From Parcubacteria group bacterium GW2011_GWC1_36_108 (lineage in GTDB: Bacteria; Patescibacteriota; Minisyncoccia; Moranbacterales; GWC2-37-73), in the NCBI GenBank assembly GCA_000991245.1, contig LBRD01000007.1:1-37538 (forward strand): a stretch of 37,538 nt of DNA, given 5' to 3'. The notes beneath the pieces are model-generated. The model had not been told where the DNA came from. It ran no database searches and worked only from the letters and a program-made list of their open reading frames with translations. A program made the position numbers and the translations under genes. Of this stretch, positions 21,778-28,893 are shown in pieces. Each line of letters opens with the position of its first letter. Within the stretch, counting starts at the first letter, position 1.

Positions 21778-22108
21778 AAATAAAACAAAAATCCCTGCGT
21801 AAGTGGGGATTTTTGGTATGAAAAAGGGAAATCTCGGCGGATGCCATCGGGAAGTTTTCAGCGTGAACTGTTACAATGTCCTCGCTGAATTCTATTTTGA
21901 GCTTGCACGCTTTTCCGCAGCAATGCAAATCTTCAAAAGCCTTTTTTAATAATTCAATCGCACGCGGGCTAAATCTTATTTTTGTTAATCCTGCGTGCTT
22001 GATGAATTCTATCTGCCGTTCCTCCTCGTTGAGTCCGAGACCTTTAAGGAAGAATATCCAAGATTTCCTCATTGTTTCAATAACTTCCTTCAAATGACTT
22101 TGCGGCAT
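21770..22108 (-). CDS. Orphan protein with a C-terminus running through a terminator
   Basis: 112 residues, not recognised. The N-terminal two thirds look helical (VIETMRKSWIFFLKGLGLNE, SPRAIELLKKAFEDL) and include a CCGKAC cysteine cluster. The start is supported by GGAGGT 6 nt before the ATG and a promoter upstream. The last 15 or so residues (KNPHLRRDFCFICF) are encoded by the terminator hairpin and its T run, and the stop lies in the duplicated tRNA flank. The original stop was probably lost by a frameshift or small rearrangement, so the native C-terminus may end nearer residue 95. Confidence 0.65.
   Translation of the reverse strand: MPQSHLKEVIETMRKSWIFFLKGLGLNEEERQIEFIKHAGLTKIRFSPRAIELLKKAFEDLHCCGKACKLKIEFSEDIVTVHAENFPMASAEISLFHTKNPHLRRDFCFICF
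21781..21814 (-). terminator. Terminator overlapping the end of the reverse-strand gene
   Basis: On the minus strand AAAAATCCC..GGGATTTTT followed by GTTTTA. The hairpin lies inside the last codons of the 112-residue minus-strand gene. Confidence 0.7.
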
Positions 22109-22165
22109 TTTGTTACCTCCATTTATTTGAGTGATAAGAACAGCAGCTTATTTAAGCCATTTGTA

Positions 22166-22194
22166 ATAGTACTCTAAAAGGGTTGTTTTGTCAA
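22166..22194 (-). promoter_or_regulatory. Promoter of the reverse-strand orphan gene
   Basis: On the minus strand TTGACA (22194-22189), 17 bp spacer, TACTAT (22171-22166), 57 bp before the ATG. It is divergent from the prenyl synthase gene, for which TATAAT at 22218-22223 is a possible -10. Confidence 0.8.
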
Positions 22195-22277
22195 GTCCAA
22201 TTCTTGCCTTTTTTGTTTATAATGATACAATTAAGAAATTGAAATGGTTTGAATTTAAGCAATATTTTAGATATACT

Positions 22278-23348
22278 ATGAATTTTCAGCAAATGCTGGG
22301 CGGGTTAAAAGTTGCCATTGATAAGGAAATTGAGCATTATTTTGATATTGCCATTAAAGAGGCTCAAAAAAGCGATAAACTTATTGCTGAGGCTTTGACG
22401 CATACGAAAAAAATAGCACTTGCTGGAGGGAAAAGAATTCGCGGTGCTCTTTTGTGTCAGGCATATTTTGGTGTAGGAGGTAAAGAAAAAAAGAAAATAT
22501 TAAAAGTTGCTGCTGCAATTGAGCTCGTGCATCTTTTTTTGCTGGTACATGACGACATTATTGATCGTGGAGATTTGCGTCATAATCAGGATACTTTGCA
22601 CAAAATGCTTGAAAAGAAATATCAGAAAAAGATATCCGACGAGAATGCTCTTCATTTTGGTGAGTCAGTAGCAATTATTACAGGAGAGATGTTGCATACA
22701 ATCGCTAATAAAATAATTCTAGAAGCTGAATTTCCTTTGCAAGAAACGATGCGAGCGCTTGTGCAATTGCAAAAAATTGTGGCTCTTACTATTATTGGAC
22801 AATCGCAAGATATTGGAATTGAATATAGAAAAAATGCAACTGAAAAAGAAGTTTTGGATATGTATGAAAATAAAACAGCGAGGTACACCTTTGAAGGGCC
22901 ATTACATCTAGGTGCTATGCTTGGTGGCTGTATTAACAAAAAAACGTTACAATCATTAAGTGGCTATGCTGTGCCACTTGGAATTGCATTTCAAATTCAA
23001 GATGATATTCTTGGCGTGTTTGGCAGCGAAAAGAAAATGGGTAAGTCGGTTGCATCTGACATTGAAGAAGGGAAGCAATCACTTTTAGTTATAAAAGCCA
23101 GACTGTTGGCAACAAAAACAGAAAAAAAACAGCTGAATTCAATTTTAGGAAAAAACAAATTGACGCAAAAAGAAATATTGACGTTTCAAAATATTTTAAA
23201 ATCAACAGGCGCATTGGAATATGCTGAAAAACTAGCTGCACAATATTTGGATAAAGGGAAAAAAGAAATTGAAAAAGCAGTTCTTTTGCCTCAGTCCAAA
23301 GAATTTCTCGTTGGGTTGGTGGAATATTTGGAAAAAAGAGAAGTATGA
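22278..23348 (+). CDS. Polyprenyl (geranylgeranyl/farnesyl-type) diphosphate synthase
   Basis: 356 residues from the ATG at 22278; a TTG start at 22188 would overlap the divergent promoter and is unlikely. First Asp-rich motif DDIID at 92-96 with GKRIRGALL before it; second motif FQIQDDILGVFG around 242-243, and SDIEEGKQSLL after. These bind Mg-diphosphate of the allylic and isopentenyl substrates. The DDILGVFG form is common in short-chain (C15-C20) enzymes. It probably supplies the primer for the undecaprenyl synthase encoded next. Confidence 0.92.
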   Translation: MNFQQMLGGLKVAIDKEIEHYFDIAIKEAQKSDKLIAEALTHTKKIALAGGKRIRGALLCQAYFGVGGKEKKKILKVAAAIELVHLFLLVHDDIIDRGDLRHNQDTLHKMLEKKYQKKISDENALHFGESVAIITGEMLHTIANKIILEAEFPLQETMRALVQLQKIVALTIIGQSQDIGIEYRKNATEKEVLDMYENKTARYTFEGPLHLGAMLGGCINKKTLQSLSGYAVPLGIAFQIQDDILGVFGSEKKMGKSVASDIEEGKQSLLVIKARLLATKTEKKQLNSILGKNKLTQKEILTFQNILKSTGALEYAEKLAAQYLDKGKKEIEKAVLLPQSKEFLVGLVEYLEKREV

Positions 23349-23359
23349 GCTCGCTTTGC

Positions 23360-23478
23360 GAGAATTCCTAATTTCTAATTACTAATTTCCAATTAATATC
23401 TAATGAATTAATTCAAAATTTTTTCATTGAGATTTGGTTTTTTGTTAGATATTAGAAATTAGATATTAGAAATTTGAT
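23360..23478 (+). repeat. Short-word inverted spacer (TTTCTAATTA / TATTAGAAAT)
   Basis: AATTTCTAATTACTAATTTC on the left and GATATTAGAAATTAGATATT on the right, approximate complements around a roughly 45 bp AT-rich centre. Confidence 0.7.
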
Positions 23479-23506
23479 CGTATAAATAGTTTCAAAAAAT
23501 ATCAAT

Positions 23507-24232
23507 ATGACACAGAGTTTTATAAAAGAAAACAATAGTCTTCCTTCACACATCGCTATCATTCCTGATGGAAACAGGCGATGGGCAAAAGAAAAAAATC
23601 TTGAGCCGTGGGAGGGTCATAAGGCTGGTGCGGAAAAATTGGAGCAATTGGCGCGCTGGGCTTTTGATAATGGGATTTTCTGTCTTTCCTTCTGGGGGTC
23701 TTCTTTGAAAAATCTTGAAAAGAGACCACTTAGGGAAAAACAGGAATTATTAAAAATTTATGAAGAATATTTCGAAAAATTAATTGTGGATGAAGATATT
23801 CATCGCAACCGCGTAAGAATAAATGTGATTGGGAAATGGGAAAGTCAGTTTCCAACATCTTTAAAAAAGATTATACTTGAGGGAGTTGAAAAAACAGCTC
23901 ATTATGATCAGCACGAACTCAATTTCTTTTTGGCTTATAGTGGCGATGATGAAATGTTGGATGCTGTTCGAGCAATTGCCGGAAGCGGAATTAATCCTAA
24001 AAAAATCACAGCTGAGACGATTAAACAAAATTTGATGACTAACAAATTGCCAGCAGTTGATTTGTTGATTCGAACAGGCGGCGAACCTCATTTGAGTGTA
24101 GGGTTTATGATGTGGGATATTGCTAATTCATATTTATATTTTTCAAAAAAATATTTTCCCGATTTTAATGAAACTGAATTATCCGAAGCTATAAATGAAT
24201 ATGCTGCTAGTGGGAAGAGGAACGGGAAATAG
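23507..24232 (+). CDS. uppS: Undecaprenyl diphosphate synthase (cis-prenyltransferase)
   Basis: 241 residues, standard length. Catalytic Asp21 lies in IPDGNRRWAK; the C-terminal block DLLIRTGGEPHLSVGFMMWD carries the RxxGE and Ser residues that bind isopentenyl diphosphate. The usual FSTEN segment reads FWGSS-LKN here, a variant. The product is the C55-type lipid carrier for peptidoglycan and surface polysaccharide. It follows the prenyl synthase, giving a two-gene carrier-lipid unit. Confidence 0.95.
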   Translation: MTQSFIKENNSLPSHIAIIPDGNRRWAKEKNLEPWEGHKAGAEKLEQLARWAFDNGIFCLSFWGSSLKNLEKRPLREKQELLKIYEEYFEKLIVDEDIHRNRVRINVIGKWESQFPTSLKKIILEGVEKTAHYDQHELNFFLAYSGDDEMLDAVRAIAGSGINPKKITAETIKQNLMTNKLPAVDLLIRTGGEPHLSVGFMMWDIANSYLYFSKKYFPDFNETELSEAINEYAASGKRNGK

Positions 24233-24246
24233 TCATACAACATACA

Positions 24247-24287
24247 ACCCCAGTTAAATATTGTGGAGTACCACAATTTAACGGGGT
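24247..24287. repeat. Structured repeat, short relative
   Basis: ACCCCAGTTAAAT..ATTTAACGGGGT with inner ATTGTGG AGTA CCACAAT. The outer pair GTTAAAT/ATTTAAC co-varies with GTCAAAT/ATTTGAC in the larger copies. It is flanked by ACATACAAC and ACATATAAC words. Confidence 0.7.
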
Positions 24288-24322
24288 AAACATATAACAT
24301 ATAACAAGAGCCAGATTATATT

Positions 24323-25435
24323 ATGAAAAAGTTTTTATTTGTATTTTTTGCGTTATTTTTATTTTTTCCCTTGGCGACTTTTGCGCAAGAGAAAAAGCAA
24401 GCTGTTTATTTTTATGCGACTTGGTGTTCACATTGCCAGAAGGTGGATTCTTTTTTGAAAGAAAATGACTTTTATGATAAATATGACATTAAAAAGTTTA
24501 ATTTTGATGAAAGAGAAAACAAAATTCTTTTGAAAAATGTGCTTGATGGAAAAATGATTGCGGACGGTGGAATTCCGGCGATGATTATTGATGAAGAAGT
24601 TTTTATGGGAGACGTTCCTATCATTGATGCTTTTGAGAAAAAAATGGAAGCTTCAAGCGGAACAGCGCTGCAATATGTTGAAAAGTTTGGAATTGGAAAG
24701 CAAGATGCAATTAAAGAATCTCCAAAACCGAAAAAGGAGGAATTAAAAAATAATAATGAAGGCGTGGCTTTGCCATTACTCTTAGGTGCAGCACTAAGCG
24801 ATGCTATTAATCCCTGTGCCTTTGCAGTTCTTATTTTGCTCGTGGGGACCGTGCTGAGGGCGCAAGGCAGGCGCAGGGCACTTTGGGCGGGACTTTTGTT
24901 TTCTTTGGCGATTTTCATTTCATATTTCCTGATGGGATTGGGACTTTATAGGGCGATTACGATTTTTAATATTCCAAAATATTTCTCATTGGTTGTTGGA
25001 TCATTGGCTATTTTGATTGGACTGGCAAATTTTAAGGATGTTTTCTGGTATGGAAAATTGTTTGTTATGGAAGTGCCATTGTCTTGGCGTCCAAGAATGC
25101 AAACCATTTTGAGACACGCTACCAGTCCTTTTGGTGCGTTTACGAGCGGACTTTTAGTTAGTTTGTTTTTGCTGCCTTGTTCTAGTGGTCCATATATTGT
25201 GATCGTGGGGTTATTGGCAGAAAAAGTTAATGTGGCAGTTGCAACTTCGCAGCTTGCTTTGTATAATTTTATTTTTATTTTGCCAATGCTTGCGATAACC
25301 TTGGGAATGTATTTCTTTAATTTTCAAATGGCTGAATTGGAAAAAATGCGCAGAAGTAATCTGAAAGTTTTGCATGCGATCGTGGGAACGATTATGGTTT
25401 TGATGGGGTTGTATTTGATACAGGGATGGCTGTAA
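24323..25435 (+). CDS. Thioredoxin-CcdA fusion (DsbD-like thiol transporter)
   Basis: 370 residues. Signal peptide KKFLFVFFALFLFFPLATFA, then an exported thioredoxin-like domain with WCSHC (Cys35, Cys38), then a CcdA/DsbD membrane domain of six or so helices from about 150. The membrane part has the paired cysteines NPCAF (Cys165) and LLPCSSG (Cys286) that relay electrons across the membrane. It probably takes electrons from cytoplasmic thioredoxin and reduces exported disulfides. The domain order (thioredoxin first) is opposite to DsbD's C-terminal thioredoxin domain. trxA follows directly. Confidence 0.9.
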   Translation: MKKFLFVFFALFLFFPLATFAQEKKQAVYFYATWCSHCQKVDSFLKENDFYDKYDIKKFNFDERENKILLKNVLDGKMIADGGIPAMIIDEEVFMGDVPIIDAFEKKMEASSGTALQYVEKFGIGKQDAIKESPKPKKEELKNNNEGVALPLLLGAALSDAINPCAFAVLILLVGTVLRAQGRRRALWAGLLFSLAIFISYFLMGLGLYRAITIFNIPKYFSLVVGSLAILIGLANFKDVFWYGKLFVMEVPLSWRPRMQTILRHATSPFGAFTSGLLVSLFLLPCSSGPYIVIVGLLAEKVNVAVATSQLALYNFIFILPMLAITLGMYFFNFQMAELEKMRRSNLKVLHAIVGTIMVLMGLYLIQGWL

Positions 25436-25462
25436 TAAGTTATAAAGTTATAAAGTTGTAAA
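25436..25462 (+). repeat. GTTATAAA words before trxA
   Basis: AAGTTATAAAGTTATAAAGT repeated at 10 bp period; same word as before rplQ. Confidence 0.55.
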
Positions 25463-25506
25463 GTTTGCGAGGTATTAAATTTTTTTAATTTTTAATTTTA
25501 AAAAAT

Positions 25507-25824
25507 ATGGAAATGGAATTTACAGACCAGAATTTTGAACAGGAAGTTATCAAGAGTGATGTGCCAGTGTTGGTTGATTTTTGGGCACCTTGGTGTGGAC
25601 CGTGTCAGATGATGGGACCAATTGTGGAAGAATTGGCAAAAGAAATGGGCGACAAGGCAAAAGTTGGGAAACTTAATGTTGATGAAAACGGAGAAATTTC
25701 ATCAAAATTCGGCATTATGTCTATTCCCGCTATCAAAATCTTTAAGGGTGGAGTTGTCGTGAAAGAATTTGTGGGAGTTCAATCTGCGGAAAATCTTAAA
25801 AAAGAATTAGAAACACTTGCTTAA
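25507..25824 (+). CDS. trxA: Thioredoxin
   Basis: 105 residues, canonical cytoplasmic thioredoxin. Active site WCGPC in VLVDFWAPWCGPCQMMGP, buried Asp in VDFW, and cis-Pro in IMSIPAIKIFKGG. It transfers reducing power from thioredoxin reductase to protein disulfides and likely to the CcdA fusion encoded upstream. A terminator follows. Its reductase gene trxB lies 4 kb downstream, beyond three unrelated genes. Confidence 0.97.
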   Translation: MEMEFTDQNFEQEVIKSDVPVLVDFWAPWCGPCQMMGPIVEELAKEMGDKAKVGKLNVDENGEISSKFGIMSIPAIKIFKGGVVVKEFVGVQSAENLKKELETLA

Positions 25825-25839
25825 GAAAAACTTTAATAA

Positions 25840-25878
25840 AAACAAGTCTGTAATTTATTCGGGCTTGTTTTTTTTATT
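25840..25878 (+). terminator. Terminator after trxA
   Basis: AAACAAGTCT / GGGCTTGTTT (with G-T pairs), 11 nt loop, then a T run. From here to 26018 no gene is visible; ATATCC..GGATAT and an ATGTAATCAT / ATGATTACAT inverted pair (80 bp apart) lie there. Confidence 0.8.
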
Positions 25879-26018
25879 TTCACTAAAATGCTTTTTGAAT
25901 CCATATATCCATTTATGGATATGTAATCATACCTGTATTTATGTCTATAATTTCTTAAAAAAAACCACAAATCAGCGGTCGTATGTTACTTGGTTTTTTG
26001 ATGATTACATTTTTTTTA

Positions 26019-26047
26019 TTCACAATTAAGTATTTTTAGTATACAAT
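26019..26047 (+). promoter_or_regulatory. Promoter of the DGR-like target gene, leaderless
   Basis: TTCACA (26019-26024), 17 bp spacer, TACAAT (26042-26047), then exactly 6 nt to the ATG at 26054. There is no room for a Shine-Dalgarno site. Confidence 0.65.
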
Positions 26048-26053
26048 TAAGTT

Positions 26054-27007
26054 ATGTCAGAATGTCAACAACTCAAATCCGAATACGCACAACTTGAAAC
26101 CCTCAAACAAGAATTTGAGACGGCTTTTGATGACGCTGTAAAAAGTGGAAACACGGAGAAAGCAAAACAACTGAAAACTGAAATTCAAGAAAAATTGGCA
26201 AGCCTCAAAGAAAAGATTGTGCCTAGAGAAATTAAGGCAATTTTCATAAATCCCGAAACCAGCGAGCAAAAAGAAATCAAAATCAATATTCAAGAAAAAA
26301 TCCAAGAATTTCAAGAATTTTACAAAAAACATAATCTGCCAATTCCAAATGAGCAGGAAATAATGTCAGTTTGGAGGAAAAATCATAAGGAAATCAAAGA
26401 AGAAATTGAAAAATATGGTTATGATAATGTTTTGATAATCCCAGAAAATTTGCCAGATACTGAAAATCTTAATGGAATAATGACTGAAGGATATGGAAAT
26501 GCGACATATCAATCAAGCAATTTCACGGGTGGCGGAGGATTTTCTGGCGCTAAACACACTGAAAACACAAAAGCTAAAATCATTCTATGTCACAATGACC
26601 AGGATATTTATGACAATGTGAATGCTAATGCTTTCGAAAAAGCTACTTTGAATAAGAACATCCTGCAACTTTCTGGATTGACTCAATCTGAGCTTGAAAA
26701 GAAAATTCAAAATCAAGAAAACATCCCAATCAATTTTGAAATTCAAATCAATAATCAAAAAATTCAAATCGAAGCTGAAGGACTTTCTCTTAATGAATAC
26801 CTAATTTTCCAAAGGCAATATTTTGAGAAAAATCAAAAACATTTAGATGAAAAAGGGTATACATGGTTACTTAAAACATTCTCCGCTTCGCGCGTCGTGT
26901 TCTCCTTCTGGCATTCTGACGATGCTCGGCTTCGCGTGCATGCTACTGCTCTCGGTGCGTCGCGTGGCGATCTTGCGTGCCGCCTCTCCCGTAGTTTTTC
27001 AAATTAA
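26054..27007 (+). CDS. Probable DGR target (variable) protein
   Basis: 317 residues. N-terminal coiled coil (about 1-60), a helical region, a Gly-rich segment (SNFTGGGGFSGAKH, about 156-169), then a beta-rich domain. It closes with EYLIFQRQYFEKNQKHLDEK-GYTWLLKTFSASRVVFS, then a Ser/Arg/Leu-rich stretch ending LACRLSRSFSN. The last 40 residues come from a GC-rich, almost A-free tract. This is the signature of a variable region diversified by adenine-directed mutagenic retrohoming, usually on a C-type-lectin/FGE-like ligand-binding fold. No signal peptide, so it would act in the cytoplasm unless exported otherwise. No reverse transcriptase is in the window. The AAA+ gene follows 59 bp later. 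Confidence 0.8.
   Translation: MSECQQLKSEYAQLETLKQEFETAFDDAVKSGNTEKAKQLKTEIQEKLASLKEKIVPREIKAIFINPETSEQKEIKINIQEKIQEFQEFYKKHNLPIPNEQEIMSVWRKNHKEIKEEIEKYGYDNVLIIPENLPDTENLNGIMTEGYGNATYQSSNFTGGGGFSGAKHTENTKAKIILCHNDQDIYDNVNANAFEKATLNKNILQLSGLTQSELEKKIQNQENIPINFEIQINNQKIQIEAEGLSLNEYLIFQRQYFEKNQKHLDEKGYTWLLKTFSASRVVFSFWHSDDARLRVHATALGASRGDLACRLSRSFSN
26879..27000 (+). other. Candidate DGR variable region
   Basis: Within 26881-27000 (120 bp) there are 7 A, 41 C, 33 G and 39 T: about 6% A and 62% G+C, against an A-rich coding background. Nearly all codons end in C, T or G. The reading frame stays open through to RLSRSFSN. Expected for a tract where template A's have been replaced; the unmutated template repeat should be sought elsewhere in the genome. 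Confidence 0.72.
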
Positions 27008-27066
27008 CTTAGGCTTTGAGTCTTTTTGATTTTATTTTGAATTTATTTTATTTTTTATAAACGATT

Positions 27067-28860
27067 ATGGAAAACTTAAATTGGGCACCTATTGAAAAAA
27101 AAGTGAATGAAGCCGAAAAGAAAAAGAGGCAGCAGCTTGGAGCTTCTCGTGTTTTGTATGGCGAAACAAAAATGCCAAAACAGGAAAGAAATGAAAAAAC
27201 TGACTCAGAAATTTTGGAAAGCTCGCAAAGAAAACGGGTCGCGCAAAAAGCTATTGAGCGAGAAACTGCTTTTAATGATGAAGCAGAGGGAATTTTGGGT
27301 GCGGATGAGTCATCAGAAAGAACACTGGTCAATTTCCGAAAAGAAAATCTTGCAAAGGCACTTCGTTATGAAAAAGCGCTTGAAATTCAACGTCAGCAAC
27401 TCTTGAATGAGGAATCTCAGATTTTGAAATCATTCAATGGTGCTCCACACGGGGAAGAGTTAGAGGCCTTGGATGAAATTCGAGAGGAATTAAGAAAAAA
27501 TAATGAGCTTGGGGAGAAATCACTAGAACTTAATCCCGAAGCATATTTTGGATTGAACTTGAAAAAACTTAAGGAATACAAAAATGAACTTAGTGAGGGA
27601 AGAATCGTTGAAACCCAATATGTTAAAGAAAAAATGGAAGATATTTGCTTGCATCTTGCTGCAAATAAACCAATTTTAATTTATGGACATTTGGGAAGCG
27701 GAAAATCTGAATTGGCTATGCATACGTCCAAAAAATACTCAAGCAAAGATCCACTTATTATTTCTGGTTCAAAAAATATTTCTCAATCAGAGTTTTATGG
27801 ACATCAAGTTTTAACTGTGGATGAAGAGTCTGGCTCAACAGTCTCTGATTTTTATATGGGACCAATATATCAAGCCATGGAAGACGGTAGACCTGTTATT
27901 ATTGATGAAGTGAATGCTATCCCGCACGAAGTTTTAATTAGTTTGAATCATATTTTGACCAGAAAAGTTGGAGACAAAATTAATATTCAGCAAGACAGTG
28001 GACGGGAGGTTGAAATTAAAGAGGGCTTTGGAATCATTATGACTGGAAATCTTAATCAAGGGCAAGAAAAGTATGTTGATCGTCAAGATATGGATCCCGC
28101 ATTTCTTTCGCGTATTCATAAAATAGAATACGATTACCTTCCACAAGACACTGAGGGTAGTTTGGAAAGTGAAGCTGGAAAGGAAAATGAACAGTTTCAT
28201 CTTGTGCTTGCTAGCATTATGGATGGACATGGAAATATTGAAGCACCCGAAGACAGTGTTAAAAAGCTGTGGAATCTGGCAAAAGCCGCGCGCGTCGTTC
28301 AGAATGTGTTTGCAGGAAAAGAAATTGAAAGCGCTTATTATCTCAAAGAAGCTGGAGGTCGCGCCACAAAATATCTGCTTAAAGAAAGCGTGCTTTCGCT
28401 TCGTGGAATTGAGAATATTGTTTCGCAGTGGAAAGCCGAAGGATATGATAAAGAACTTGATTATTATGTTTGGAATAATTTCATCAAAGAAGGAACAGTC
28501 GCTTCTGACAGAGCGTATTTGTATCAGTTGATGAAAGATCAGTTTAATTTTTTCAAAAGTGATGGTTGGGAACAAAGTCCAAATTATGGAAGCGGTGGAG
28601 TTGTGAATTCCTTTGATATTTCGGCGCCTAAAAATGTTTCTGCTAAGCGAAAATTTTTTGGACCACGCGAAGTTGTTGAATTTGCATTTGGAAAAGCGCC
28701 AGAGAGAGCCCAGTGGCCGGAAGCTTCAATTGAAGGAGCAGAGCAAGAGAATATTATTAATCCAGAAATCATGGAAATGGAAGAGTTTAAAGATGAATTA
28801 CAAAAAGAAATGGAAGAAATTTGGAATGAAATTGGAGAAGTTTGCGAGATGGAGAAATAA
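27067..28860 (+). CDS. MoxR/midasin-like AAA+ ATPase
   Basis: 597 residues. The first 180 are charged and largely coiled coil (EKALEIQRQQLLNEESQILK). The AAA+ core follows: Walker A GHLGSGKS at 207-214, Walker B VIIDE at 277-281, sensor 1 MTGNLNQG at 325-332 (Asn328), arginine finger in PAFLSRIHKIEYD (Arg349). The order and the ..DEVNAIPHEVL.. segment fit the AAA_5/MoxR group, which act as remodelling chaperones, often with a partner carrying a binding domain. Residues 350-597 are a helical lid plus an acidic tail. It lies between the DGR-like gene and rhuM, apparently in one operon. Confidence 0.88.
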   Translation: MENLNWAPIEKKVNEAEKKKRQQLGASRVLYGETKMPKQERNEKTDSEILESSQRKRVAQKAIERETAFNDEAEGILGADESSERTLVNFRKENLAKALRYEKALEIQRQQLLNEESQILKSFNGAPHGEELEALDEIREELRKNNELGEKSLELNPEAYFGLNLKKLKEYKNELSEGRIVETQYVKEKMEDICLHLAANKPILIYGHLGSGKSELAMHTSKKYSSKDPLIISGSKNISQSEFYGHQVLTVDEESGSTVSDFYMGPIYQAMEDGRPVIIDEVNAIPHEVLISLNHILTRKVGDKINIQQDSGREVEIKEGFGIIMTGNLNQGQEKYVDRQDMDPAFLSRIHKIEYDYLPQDTEGSLESEAGKENEQFHLVLASIMDGHGNIEAPEDSVKKLWNLAKAARVVQNVFAGKEIESAYYLKEAGGRATKYLLKESVLSLRGIENIVSQWKAEGYDKELDYYVWNNFIKEGTVASDRAYLYQLMKDQFNFFKSDGWEQSPNYGSGGVVNSFDISAPKNVSAKRKFFGPREVVEFAFGKAPERAQWPEASIEGAEQENIINPEIMEMEEFKDELQKEMEEIWNEIGEVCEMEK

Positions 28861-28893
28861 AAAAATAAGAAATATTGAGACTAATAAATAGAC

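Noticed and set aside
26878-27007. GC-rich gene end as an insertion of foreign DNA or a frameshift
   Set aside because: The frame stays open and ends in a plausible C-terminus; the bias is specifically against A, not simply toward G+C, which favours the DGR explanation. Foreign origin is not fully excluded.
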